A stretch of 64,000 bases of DNA, from contig JAJDEP010000003.1 of NCBI GenBank assembly GCA_029259715.1, positions 1-64,000 on the forward strand, in the 5' to 3' direction. Of this stretch, positions 53,697 to 62,482 are shown in pieces. Under the pieces are notes generated by a model. That model did no database searches. It saw only the letters and a list, made by a program, of their open reading frames with translations, and was not told the origin of the DNA. The stretch comes from Planctomycetota bacterium (GTDB taxonomy: Bacteria > Planctomycetota > B15-G4). Within the stretch, counting starts at the first letter, position 1. Every line of letters begins with the position of its first letter. A program made the translations under genes and the position numbers.

Positions 53697-54436
53697 GTCC
53701 CACCCCGGTCGAGGCCGAGGCGCTCACCGAGTTCGATCACATGTTCACGCACGCCAGCAACATCGTCGGGGCGCACCGAGACGAAGCCTTCGGCGTGGCT
53801 CACGGCCGGCAGGTCGACGTTGATGGCCCGCGCCCGGGCCCTGGCCTCAAAGCGCATGACCAGGTCCATGATGCCGATCTGGCTGCCGAAGGCCTCGATG
53901 GCCGCGCGCTTGCGGGCCCACACGCCGGTGATGTCGAGCAGGAACGACGCCATGCACTCGGTGTTGACCTCGTAGAGCAGCAGGTCGAGGGGCGCCGCGG
54001 CCACCGCGGCGGTGCGCAGGGCCAGCGCCGCGCCCACCGCATCGAGGGTGGCCACGTGATCGCGGTGCATCTCGAACGGCGAAGGGGCGTAGACCACCCG
54101 CGGGGCGACCCGGGCCACGACCTGCGCCAGCTGCTCGGCGACGCCGGGCGTCGAGGCCACGGCGCCGTCGGGGACCCCGAGGCAACTCACCGCGGTGCCG
54201 CCCAGGTGCGCCGCGGCCGCGCGGCTCTCGGCCAGGCGCTGCTCGGCGTCCCCGCCCACGTCTCCGGCCGTGACCAGGACCACGTGGACCGGGTCGCCCC
54301 GATCGACGTGCAGGGCGATGGCGCCTCCGCACCCCAGGATCTCGTCATCCGGGTGGGGTGCCACCACCAGCACCGTCCCCGGCGGCACCCGGGACAGGTC
54401 GTGGAGCGGCGGAAACGTCTGGGCGGGGGCGGTCAC
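53693..54436 (-). CDS. PIG-L/LmbE-family deacetylase (first of two)
   Basis: 247 residues. VVAPHPDDEILGCGGAIALH contains the zinc-binding HPDDE (residues 28-32), and PFEMHRDHV supplies the third ligand region. The family removes acetyl from N-acetylglucosamine-type sugars. Start GTG 54436 is chosen for the correct distance to the motif; no good ribosome site is visible. Coupled by ATGA to a GT2. It may deacetylate a precursor or the growing glycan. Confidence 0.87.
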   Translation of the reverse strand: MTAPAQTFPPLHDLSRVPPGTVLVVAPHPDDEILGCGGAIALHVDRGDPVHVVLVTAGDVGGDAEQRLAESRAAAAHLGGTAVSCLGVPDGAVASTPGVAEQLAQVVARVAPRVVYAPSPFEMHRDHVATLDAVGAALALRTAAVAAAPLDLLLYEVNTECMASFLLDITGVWARKRAAIEAFGSQIGIMDLVMRFEARARARAINVDLPAVSHAEGFVSVRPDDVAGVREHVIELGERLGLDRGGT

Positions 54437-54513
54437 GAGCGGAGCGTTGCAGAACCAGGGGGCGGCGCGGGGTGGGCCGGTCGGATGCCCCCCATCCATC
54501 CCGTCCTCATCGG

Positions 54514-55749
54514 TCAGGTGCGGCCGGCGGCCTGAGCGTACCGTTCGGCGACCCTTTCGGCGTGGGCGGCCGGCGAGAGGATCTGCGGCGTCGGCGCGGC
54601 GGCCCATTCGGCGAGGCGCTCGGGCGCGTCGAGCAACGCCCGCAGGGCCTCGGCGAGCGCGTCGGGATCGGCCGCCGGCACGCAGGCCCCGCCCTCTCCC
54701 AGCAGTTCGCCCAGGGCGCCGCGATCGCTGGCCAGCACCGGGAACCCCAGGGCCCGGGCCTCGGCCACCACCAGACCGAAGGACTCCTCGGCCCGACTGG
54801 GGAACACGGCCAGGTCCGCCGCCCCGCGCAACGCGGCGATGTCGCCGGCGTCGTAGGCCCCGCGGAATTCCACCGGCAGGTCCGCCGCCGCGGCGGCCAG
54901 TTCCTCGCCGTGGATCCGATCGGTGGGCTCGCCCAGCACGATCAACGCGACGCGTTCCTCGTCGAGGAGCCGCAGCGCGGCGAGCAGGTCGGCCACGCCC
55001 TTGGCCGGGGCGAGGTGTCCCCACGTCGCGAGCACCAGGCGGCCGTCCTCGCGCGACCGCGCCGGCGCCGGCCGGGCCGCAGCGCCCACCACCCCGTGGG
55101 GCACGACGCTCAACACTCCCGGCGCGAAGAGCCCCGAGCGCACCCAGCGTGACGCCACGAATTGCGACGGCGCGATGGCCGCCCCCATGGCCGCCGCCTC
55201 GGCCCGCGACGTCTGCTGCCGGGCCTGCATCTCGATCTCCAGGGCCTCGCGACCGGCCGGGAAGTCGGGCAGCACGCACTCCACGCAGCGTTGCGAGGGC
55301 AGCGGGAACGACTCGGCGCAGCGGCTCCCGTCGGGGCGCGTCAGGAAGTGCCGCGCGCACACCATGGTGAAGTCGTGCAGCGTGGCGGTGACCGGCAGCC
55401 CCGCCGCGGCCAACCGCCGGGCCATGTCACCGCTCAGGTTGAGGGCGTGATGCAGGTGCACGGCGTCGGGACGCAACCCCACCACGAGGTCGACCACCGC
55501 CTGCCCCACCCGCGGCAGCCGGTCGTCCATGGAGAAGTTCTCGCCCGGACGACGCCGCACGCGATGCACGTCGACGCCCTGATGCCGATGCACCACGACG
55601 TCCCCCGCCTCGCAGCGCTCATCGCTGCCGCACACCACCTGCGGCTCGTCACCGCGGGCCGTCTGGGCGGCCACCAGGCTCTCGACGCAGGCCTCGGTGC
55701 CCCCGCGGAACTCGGGCGGATAGTAGTGGACGAGGTGGACGATGCGCAC
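54514..55749 (-). CDS. GT4 glycosyltransferase
   Basis: 411 residues, the shortest GT4 of the set. RIVHLVHYYPPEFRGGTEA, VHLHHALNLSGDMARRL, ATWGHLAPAKGVADLLAAL and FPSRAEESFGLVVAEARAL are GT4 motifs. The cysteines lie at 131, 144, 155 and 158, with a slightly longer middle spacing. It begins nine bases after the second PIG-L gene and ends 77 bases before the first, so a deacetylase flanks it on each side. Confidence 0.89.
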   Translation of the reverse strand: MRIVHLVHYYPPEFRGGTEACVESLVAAQTARGDEPQVVCGSDERCEAGDVVVHRHQGVDVHRVRRRPGENFSMDDRLPRVGQAVVDLVVGLRPDAVHLHHALNLSGDMARRLAAAGLPVTATLHDFTMVCARHFLTRPDGSRCAESFPLPSQRCVECVLPDFPAGREALEIEMQARQQTSRAEAAAMGAAIAPSQFVASRWVRSGLFAPGVLSVVPHGVVGAAARPAPARSREDGRLVLATWGHLAPAKGVADLLAALRLLDEERVALIVLGEPTDRIHGEELAAAAADLPVEFRGAYDAGDIAALRGAADLAVFPSRAEESFGLVVAEARALGFPVLASDRGALGELLGEGGACVPAADPDALAEALRALLDAPERLAEWAAAPTPQILSPAAHAERVAERYAQAAGRT

Positions 55750-55758
55750 GGCCGGACC

Positions 55759-56457
55759 TCAGGCGCCGGGCAGGGGCAGTTCGGCGAAGACCTCCCCGTA
55801 CTCGCCCTGGTGCGGGAGCAGGCAGGCGCGGAAGCGGTTGAGGCCCTCCACGTAGCGCAGGATGTCGCCTTCCTCGAGTTGGCTGGCGTAGCGCCCGATG
55901 GCCTCGAGCTTGCGCGGGTAGGTGGCGCTCACGTCGACCACCACGTCGGCCTCGAGCGGCGACCAGACCTCGTAGGCCAGGGTCACCGCCGAGGTTCCCG
56001 TGTTCGCCCGGGCCCGCTCGGTGGTCACGGCGCAGTAGTAGTGGTCGCTGTGGGCCTCGCGCGCGTGAGGCACGTAGATCACGTCCGGCTGGTGCCGTTC
56101 GAGGGCGTCCTCCACATGCGCCGTGAGCGACGCGAGGTCGTCCTCGCTGGCCTCGGCCGAATCCGGGAAGGGCCAGAACTCGGTGTGGGCGATGCCCAGC
56201 ACGTCAGCCGCCTCGCGGGCCTCGGCCTGGCGACGGGCCACGTACTCGGCCGGGTCGTAGCGCCGCCGGGCATCGCCGTGGACCCCCGTCGTCGCGAACA
56301 CCACGGCGATCTCGTCGCCCGCGTCGGTGTGCAGGGCCAGGGTGCCACCGGGCCCGATGGACTCGTCGTCGGGGTGGGGCGAGATCACCAGCACCTTGCC
56401 CCGGTGCGGCGGCTCGGTGAAGACGCGCGGGGCCTGAGGAGGCGAGGGGCCGGTCAT
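55759..56457 (-). CDS. PIG-L/LmbE-family deacetylase (second of two)
   Basis: 232 residues. VLVISPHPDDESIGPGGTL carries the zinc motif HPDDE at residues 28-32, and PHAREAHSDHYY the distal histidine. It is closely like the other PIG-L in layout but clearly different in sequence, so it is an older paralogue rather than a recent copy. N-deacetylation of a sugar in glycan or glycolipid synthesis is the family role. It precedes the GT4 by nine bases. Confidence 0.88.
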   Translation of the reverse strand: MTGPSPPQAPRVFTEPPHRGKVLVISPHPDDESIGPGGTLALHTDAGDEIAVVFATTGVHGDARRRYDPAEYVARRQAEAREAADVLGIAHTEFWPFPDSAEASEDDLASLTAHVEDALERHQPDVIYVPHAREAHSDHYYCAVTTERARANTGTSAVTLAYEVWSPLEADVVVDVSATYPRKLEAIGRYASQLEEGDILRYVEGLNRFRACLLPHQGEYGEVFAELPLPGA

Positions 56458-56512
56458 GGGCGCAGTCTAGCGCGATCGGCACGCGGGACCGCGCCTCTCG
56501 TCAGGCCCCGGC

Positions 56513-57742
56513 TCACCGCTGCGGCCGGATCCCCAACAAGCGCGCCACGACGATGGCGATGCCGAACACCGAACCGGACAGCAGCGCCCCCATCTTGGCC
56601 ATGCCCAGCAGCGCCGGATCCGTGAAGGCCTCGCCGCAGACGAAGAGAGCCACGGTCAGGCCCAGGCCCCCGATGAGGCCCGCCACCACCAGGCTGCGCA
56701 GGTCCATGCCTTCGGGCAACGGGAAGCCGAGGAAGGTCCCGCCGTAGGAGAACAGGGTGATGCCCACCGTCTTCCCCACGATCAGCGAGGCCAGCACGAT
56801 CCAGGTGGGCGTGCCGATGGCGCCGAACTCCACGCCGGCATTGGCCAGGGCGAAGAAGAACAGGCCCCAGTCGACGGTGGGCTTGGTGGTGTGTTCGTAG
56901 TTGTCGAGCGTGTGCACCACCGCCACGTCGACGTCCGGGTGGCTGTCCTCGGGGATCAGGCCTGCCTGGCGGCGCCCCGAGGGCATGAACGGCACGATGA
57001 ACACGAGCGCCAGGGCCGGGTGCAGGTGCGCGTTGATCAGCCCGGCCCAGCTGATGGCCCCGGCGATGAAGACGTAGGGCCACCACGACACCACCCCGCG
57101 CTTGCGCAGCCCGAAGGCCAAGATCATGGCCCCCAGGGTCCAGACCAGGTGCATCGGCGCCGGCGGGAACTCGGGGCTCGGATAGAAGACTGCGATGATG
57201 CCCAGGCCGATGGCGTCGTCGGCGATGGCGAGCAGCAGCAGGAAGCTCACCGCCGAATGGGTCGGGCCGAAGATGAGGCGCGCGACCAGCCAGGCCAGGG
57301 CGATGTCGGTGGCGGTCGGCACGCCCCAGCCGTTCGCCACGGCGGCCTGCTCGGCCGGGTCGCTGACCATGGAGTAGGAAAGTGCGAGGTACAGGCCCGC
57401 GGGGCCGACGACACCACCGATGGTCCCGAGCAGCGGGTTGATCGCCTTGCGCATCGGGTTGAGGGCGCCACCCGGCAGCACGGCGTCGGTGATCTCCTTG
57501 GCGGCCACGCCGAAGAAGAACACCATGAAGATGTCGTTGATCAGGAAGTGCGGCGTGACCGCGTGCCCGAAGATCTTCCAGGTCGAGCCGCCGAGGAGCA
57601 GGCCGAGATCGGCGTCCACGATGTGGTGGTAGAGCTCGTAGTCGTAATTCGCCAACCCGAGGGCCGCGAACACGCCCACGATGAGCGGCAACGAGTACTC
57701 GCGAATGCGAGTCAGCACTCCTCCCCCGCCGCCGGCGCTCAC
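56513..57742 (-). CDS. nhaA: Na+/H+ antiporter NhaA
   Basis: 409 residues from GTG 57742, chosen for GGAG five bases upstream; an ATG at 57832 would add 30 residues. FFFGVAAKEITDAVLPGGAL, LNPMRKAINPLLGTIGG, GWGVPTATDIALAW (with the paired-Asp region in the following helices: LAIADDAIGLGIIAVFY) are NhaA signatures. It exchanges Na+ for H+ for pH and salt tolerance. It has no obvious link to glycan synthesis but sits inside the cluster. Spacing to PIG-L is 55 bases. Confidence 0.93.
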   Translation of the reverse strand: MSAGGGGGVLTRIREYSLPLIVGVFAALGLANYDYELYHHIVDADLGLLLGGSTWKIFGHAVTPHFLINDIFMVFFFGVAAKEITDAVLPGGALNPMRKAINPLLGTIGGVVGPAGLYLALSYSMVSDPAEQAAVANGWGVPTATDIALAWLVARLIFGPTHSAVSFLLLLAIADDAIGLGIIAVFYPSPEFPPAPMHLVWTLGAMILAFGLRKRGVVSWWPYVFIAGAISWAGLINAHLHPALALVFIVPFMPSGRRQAGLIPEDSHPDVDVAVVHTLDNYEHTTKPTVDWGLFFFALANAGVEFGAIGTPTWIVLASLIVGKTVGITLFSYGGTFLGFPLPEGMDLRSLVVAGLIGGLGLTVALFVCGEAFTDPALLGMAKMGALLSGSVFGIAIVVARLLGIRPQR

Positions 57743-57877
57743 GCTGCTCTCCGAATGGTCCCGGGCGAGCCGAAGCGAAAGCGCCTCGGCCGCGTCCCCT
57801 CGCGGTCCCTGCCGTCGGGCAGGGCGGCACATCCTAAGCGACCCGGCGCGCGCGCCTCAATGTGTCCGGGCGGGATC

Positions 57878-57893
57878 CCCGGCGGGCGCCGGG
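57878..57893 (-). terminator. Hairpin between the acyltransferase and nhaA
   Basis: CCCGGC and GCCGGG are a perfect 6-bp stem with a GGGC loop in the 181-base gap. It lies 31 bases after the acyltransferase stop. There is no T-tract. It may separate nhaA from the glycan genes upstream. Confidence 0.3.
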
Positions 57894-57923
57894 CCCCCGC
57901 GACGAATCCCCGGCCCGCCGCGA

Positions 57924-58955
57924 TCAGTAGACATCGAAGTCACCCATGGCGAGGGACCAGTTCTCGCGCAGCCAGTCGTCGTCGAACGTGTCGGTGAAGA
58001 TCATGCCCGCGCTGTTGAAGCGCGAGGGTTCGGTGACCATGCCCAATGCGGCCAGGGTCGCCGGACGGTGTCGCCCCGGGCCCGGGAAGCACTCGACCCG
58101 GGCGCGTCCCGCCTGCAGGGCCGCGCGGCTCACGGCGGCCAGCAGGGCGGCCACGGTCTCGCGGTCGCCGGAGGGGCCGATCCAGTCGAGCAGCAGGAAT
58201 CCCGGCCGGGCCTCCCACTCGATGCCCTCGCGATAGATCAGGGCCCCGACGAACTCCCCGTCCCGGTGGGCCTGCAGGGCCTTGAACGGGGCGCCGGGCC
58301 AGTCGCGGTAGCGCCAGGCCAGATACTCGGCCGTGCGCCAGACGCCCAGCGGCACCTCGCCGACGTGCTGCTCGAACAAGGCCTGCCACGCGTCGAGCCC
58401 GCTCCAGTCCGAGGCCGTCACGGTGACGCCGGCCCCGGCGGCCTGCAGCTCGTCGACCCAGGCCGCGTCGACCGGTCGCGTCCAGACCGGCACCGGCCAG
58501 TGCCAGGCGACGTACCCGACCACCCGCGAGCCCACCTTGAAGATCTGGTCGTCGATGACGCCGAAGAAGTAGTCGTTGTACGCGGGTCCGGCCGGGTGGC
58601 AGAAGCGCTCCTTCCACGCGCGCGTGACCTCGACGAAGACGCCGCCCTTGCGCATGCCGCGCCAGTCGGGGTGCACCATGGTGTCGACGATCTGCGTGCC
58701 GAGGCGGCGCTCGCCGCGCACCGACTGGGCCGTGGGGATGGCCGAGTAGTTGCCGATGATCTCGCCGTGCTCATCGGTGGCGAGCATGATCTGGTGCCCG
58801 AAGGGATTGCCCAGGTAGACGTGCCGCCAGATGTCGACGACGCGCGGGATGAAGGTCGGGTTGTTGTGGCTGAAGACCCGGTTGAACAGGGCCACGATGC
58901 CCTCCTCGTCGCCGGGCCGGTACTCGCGGACGCTGAAGGGACGCTTCTCGCTCAT
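57924..58955 (-). CDS. GNAT-like acyltransferase
   Basis: 343 residues. The N-terminal ~130 residues have the GNAT pattern VREYRPGDEEGIVALFNRV, then IVDTMVHPDWRGMRKGGVF, the acyl-CoA pyrophosphate-loop region. The C-terminal half looks like a second degenerate GNAT-type fold (AEYLAWRYRDWPGAPFKAL). Such proteins often accompany polysaccharide genes and may acylate an amino sugar. It overlaps the upstream GT2 as ATGA. No exact substrate can be given. Confidence 0.8.
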   Translation of the reverse strand: MSEKRPFSVREYRPGDEEGIVALFNRVFSHNNPTFIPRVVDIWRHVYLGNPFGHQIMLATDEHGEIIGNYSAIPTAQSVRGERRLGTQIVDTMVHPDWRGMRKGGVFVEVTRAWKERFCHPAGPAYNDYFFGVIDDQIFKVGSRVVGYVAWHWPVPVWTRPVDAAWVDELQAAGAGVTVTASDWSGLDAWQALFEQHVGEVPLGVWRTAEYLAWRYRDWPGAPFKALQAHRDGEFVGALIYREGIEWEARPGFLLLDWIGPSGDRETVAALLAAVSRAALQAGRARVECFPGPGRHRPATLAALGMVTEPSRFNSAGMIFTDTFDDDWLRENWSLAMGDFDVY

Positions 58956-59911
58956 GATGTCCAGGTGTCCTTGACGGCCTTCCAGATCCAGCGCCGCTCC
59001 TCGGCGCCCACGCCCGCGCGTCGCAGGCGCAGCACCTCTTCGAGCCCGCGGATGAACGTCATCACCCGCCCGACCACGGCGCCCCGCCACCCGAAGGTCT
59101 TGCGGAAATAGGCCAGCCGGTTGATGTGCCAGATGCGCCCGAAGTCGGGGAACTGGCTGGTGGAGGCGCCGGTGTGGTGCATGATCCGCGCCGCGGCCAC
59201 GTAGCGGATGGCCAGACCGCGGGCGCGGATGCGCCCGCACAGGTCGACGTCGTTGAAGAACAGCCACAGCTCTGGGTCGAAGCCGCCGAGCTGCTCCCAC
59301 AGGTCGCGCCGCAGCACGAGGGCGGCGCCCGGGGGCTGGTCGACGTCCCGCGCGTCGAGGTGGTCGAAGTCCGCCATGAAGTAATGCGGCAGGGTCTTGT
59401 TGTGCGGGAACCAGCGGGCGAAGACCGTGTCGAAGAACACGTGGGAGAGCAGCGTCGGGAAGCGCATGCAGGCCCGCTGCACGCTGCCGTCGGGGTTGTC
59501 GAGCCGCGGCCCGCAGGCGCCATAGCCCGGCTCCTCCTCGAGGAAGTCCACCAGCTTCGACAGGGCGCCGGGGCGCACCTCGGTGTCCGAGTTGAGCGTC
59601 ATCAGGTAGCGCCCGGTGGCCCGCGCCGCGCCGATGTTGTTGCCGATGGCGTAGCCCTCGTTGGTGTCATTGCGCACCAGCTCCGCCCAGCCGAAGCGCT
59701 CGGCCACCATGTCGGCGCTGCCGTCGGCCGAGGCATTGTCGACCACGATCACCTGTTGCGACACCTCGCCCGCGGCGGCTTCCAGCGCGTACAGGCAGGC
59801 CTCGAGCAGGTCCTTGGTGTTCCAGCTCAGCACGACGATGGAGAGTTGCGGCACCTCCGCAGCGCCGGCGTCCGCAGCGTCTCGGACCAGGGGAGCAGGC
59901 AGGACGCCCAC
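58952..59911 (-). CDS. GT2 glycosyltransferase, rhamnosyltransferase-like
   Basis: 319 residues. After a 20-residue leader come LSIVVLSWNTKDLLEACL, VVDNASADGSADMVA, NEGYAIGNNIG and MTLNSDTEVRPGAL, then PPGAALVLRRDLW and ELWLFFNDVDLCGRIR. This is the common capsule/O-antigen GT2 pattern. An Arg-rich C-terminus follows. Coupled to the acyltransferase. The sugar is not known. Confidence 0.88.
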   Translation of the reverse strand: MGVLPAPLVRDAADAGAAEVPQLSIVVLSWNTKDLLEACLYALEAAAGEVSQQVIVVDNASADGSADMVAERFGWAELVRNDTNEGYAIGNNIGAARATGRYLMTLNSDTEVRPGALSKLVDFLEEEPGYGACGPRLDNPDGSVQRACMRFPTLLSHVFFDTVFARWFPHNKTLPHYFMADFDHLDARDVDQPPGAALVLRRDLWEQLGGFDPELWLFFNDVDLCGRIRARGLAIRYVAAARIMHHTGASTSQFPDFGRIWHINRLAYFRKTFGWRGAVVGRVMTFIRGLEEVLRLRRAGVGAEERRWIWKAVKDTWTS

Positions 59912-60014
59912 GACCTAGGGCGCGGACATCACGCGGGCGCCGCCGGACCCCGACGCGCCGGGCCTCCGCGCATCAGGACCGAGCATCAGGCCCCTCGCAC
60001 CGAGCCCCCCTGCA

Positions 60015-61199
60015 TCAGGCATCGACCAGGCCGGCCGCTGCGAGCTCGGCATCCATGGGCAGCGGGTCGCCCCATTTGGTGGCGCCGACGGTGCGCAGGA
60101 TCGTCAGCGACCCACGATGCAGGAAGCGGATGTAGTAAGGCCCCGGCACCAATGCCTGCCAGACCTCGTCGGGGATCTTGTAGGTGCGCGCCACATCGAG
60201 GTGGCCCGCCGCGAAGACGAAGCCGGGATCGGCCGAGATCTCCATCAGGTAGGGACCCTCGCCCGGCACCTCCAGCGGCGGCAGCGTCTCGCAGTTGCCG
60301 AGGTGTTCCATCTCGGTGAACTCGTGCCCCGACCCCGAGCGACCGCTGGTGAAGGCCGTCAGCCCGTCGTAGACCAGCTGGCCGAGGATGCCGTAGCGCT
60401 TGCGGAAGAAGCGGCGCCGCGAGACGAAGTAGCGCGACCAGGCCAGGGCCTCGTGCTTGCCCGCGCTGCGGTTGAAGAAGTGCACCATCTGCGAGCGGGG
60501 CTCGAGCACGGTCTTGAAGCCGCGCCGGTGCAGTCGCAGCGAGAGGTCGGCGTCCTCGTAGTAGAAGGGATAGCCGGGGTCGAAGGGGCCCAGGTCCTTG
60601 GCCAGTTCGGTGGGCATCATCACGCAGAAGCCGCAGACCATGGACATGTCCACCGGGGCGGTGGCGGTCCACGTGTCGATGGCGCGGTGCGTGCGGTTGT
60701 GGGCATGCATGCGCCCCCACCACTTGAAGGTGCGCGCCAGCGTCTCGGAGAACAGCGCGCACATGGAGAGCTGTTCGTTGGGCGGCAGCAGGAAGATGCG
60801 CTTGCGATCGAGGTAACCTCGCGGCGCGACGGCCCCGCATTCCACGTGCTTGCGCAGGTATTCGACGAGGGCCGCCACCGAACCACGGAAGGGCATCACG
60901 TCGGGGTTCATGATCAGCACGAAGTCGCCCGTCGCCCGTTCGGCGGCCAGGTTCATGCCCACCGCGTAGCCGGAGTTCTGCTCGCTGCGGATGACCTGCA
61001 CGCCGTCGTCCTCGAGCGCGCGCAGGTGCTCGTCCTCGTCGGCACCGCTGGCGTTGTCGGTGACGATGAACTCGAGCGTGCCCGGCGCGCCGTCACGGCC
61101 GACGAACTTCTGCCGGCGCAACGACCTCACCAGGGCCCGGGTCATCGATCCCGAGTGGAAGTTCACGATCAGGACGGAGATGTCGGGGCGGTTGGTCAT
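60015..61199 (-). CDS. GT2 glycosyltransferase with C-terminal extension
   Basis: 394 residues. ISVLIVNFHSGSMTRALV, FIVTDNASGADEDEHL, NSGYAVGMNLA and LIMNPDVMPF are GT2 motifs; VCGFCVMMPTEL and YPFYYEDADLSLRLHR form the acceptor part. About 90 extra C-terminal residues (from FTEMEHLGNCE on) form beta-like strands, perhaps a small sugar-binding module. It follows wzt by 35 bases, so it probably acts on the exported polymer's precursor. Confidence 0.87.
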   Translation of the reverse strand: MTNRPDISVLIVNFHSGSMTRALVRSLRRQKFVGRDGAPGTLEFIVTDNASGADEDEHLRALEDDGVQVIRSEQNSGYAVGMNLAAERATGDFVLIMNPDVMPFRGSVAALVEYLRKHVECGAVAPRGYLDRKRIFLLPPNEQLSMCALFSETLARTFKWWGRMHAHNRTHRAIDTWTATAPVDMSMVCGFCVMMPTELAKDLGPFDPGYPFYYEDADLSLRLHRRGFKTVLEPRSQMVHFFNRSAGKHEALAWSRYFVSRRRFFRKRYGILGQLVYDGLTAFTSGRSGSGHEFTEMEHLGNCETLPPLEVPGEGPYLMEISADPGFVFAAGHLDVARTYKIPDEVWQALVPGPYYIRFLHRGSLTILRTVGATKWGDPLPMDAELAAAGLVDA

Positions 61200-61234
61200 C
61201 GGTCACGGCGCTCGGGCGGAGGGGGCACTCGACT

Positions 61235-62482
61235 TCAGGGTCCATCGACCTCGGGGGCGGGCACGTCGTCACGGAGCGGCTCCACCGTGAAGGCGTGGTG
61301 GTGCAGGACGAGTCCGGGTTGGTTCTCCTCGGCGACCACCAACAGGTTCCGGTCCTGTTGGCGGTGATCGTAGACATGCAGGCCGGTCTCATCAAAGAGG
61401 TATCCGACCACGGTGTACTCGCCCTCGCCCAGCCTCAGATCGGGGATGGTCATGCGGCAACGGTGGCGTCCCACGTCGCTCACCTTCTCCATGCCCTGCA
61501 GCAACGAGTTGAAGCTCGCGGCCATGACGTTGTCGGTGCGGAAGACGGCCGCGCCCACATTCACGCCCGCCCCCGGCTTGAACACCTCGAAGTCGATCTC
61601 GAAGGCCAGGTCGCTGCCCGGCTTGACCAGGTCGGGCAGCGGCTGGTTCGCGCCGTGGGCGTCGAGCACCAGACGCACCGCGTCGATGCGCGGCTTGTCC
61701 ACGGCCTCGATCAGCTCGCGCTCGCCGCGGATGATGCCCGGGTCGCTCGTCTGCGAGCGCTCGAAGTTGCCGTAGTTGACCGTGACCTCGGCCGGCAACC
61801 CGCGCGCCTCGACGTGCCCGTCGCGGATCCAGATCACCTCGTCGCACACCTGACGCACGTCGTAGAGCGAGTGGCTGCAGAACAGGATCGACTTGCCGCG
61901 GCGGCGGAAGTCGAAGATGCGGTCGACGCACTTCTTCTGGAAGTACAGGTCGCCCACCGCCAGGATCTCGTCGATGATCAGCACGTCGGGGTCGATGGCC
62001 GTGGCCACGCTGAAGCCCAGGCGCATGACCATGCCCGAGCTGTAGGTGCGCACCGGCTGGTCGATGTATTCGCCCAGCTCGGCGAAGTCGATGATGCTCT
62101 CGAGCTTGTCGTCGATCTCGCGCCGCGTGAAGCCCTGCACCTGTCCGGCGAGGTAGATGTTCGCGCGCCCGGTGAACTCGGTGTGGAAGCCCGTGCCGAG
62201 CTCGAGCAGGCTGGCGACCTTGCCGTCGGTCACGAAGGAGCCCGACGTCGCCAGCGTCGTGCCGGCGAGGATCTTCAGCAGCGTCGACTTGCCGGCGCCG
62301 TTCTCGCCGATGACCCCCAGCGCCGAGCCCCGCGGCACCTCGAAGCTCACGTCGTCGAGGGCGCGGAAGGCGCGGTGGTACTTGCGCTTGCCGAAGGACA
62401 TGAGCTCCTTCAGCCGCGCCACCGAGCCCGGATAGAGCCGGTATTCCTTGGTCAGGTTGCTCGCATGGACGGCGCTGTCCAT
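61235..62482 (-). CDS. wzt: Wzt-type ABC transporter ATPase with C-terminal glycan-recognition domain
   Basis: 415 residues. Walker A GENGAGKST is at about 59-67, the signature YSSGMVMRL near 180, and Walker B VLIIDEILAVGD follows. The first ~245 residues are the ATPase typical of polysaccharide exporters. The remaining ~160 residues form a beta-rich domain (for example DLAFEIDFEVFKPGAG), as in Wzt proteins that read the terminal modification of the O-antigen chain. The start ATG overlaps the permease stop as TGATG. It powers glycan export across the inner membrane. Confidence 0.93.
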   Translation of the reverse strand: MDSAVHASNLTKEYRLYPGSVARLKELMSFGKRKYHRAFRALDDVSFEVPRGSALGVIGENGAGKSTLLKILAGTTLATSGSFVTDGKVASLLELGTGFHTEFTGRANIYLAGQVQGFTRREIDDKLESIIDFAELGEYIDQPVRTYSSGMVMRLGFSVATAIDPDVLIIDEILAVGDLYFQKKCVDRIFDFRRRGKSILFCSHSLYDVRQVCDEVIWIRDGHVEARGLPAEVTVNYGNFERSQTSDPGIIRGERELIEAVDKPRIDAVRLVLDAHGANQPLPDLVKPGSDLAFEIDFEVFKPGAGVNVGAAVFRTDNVMAASFNSLLQGMEKVSDVGRHRCRMTIPDLRLGEGEYTVVGYLFDETGLHVYDHRQQDRNLLVVAEENQPGLVLHHHAFTVEPLRDDVPAPEVDGP

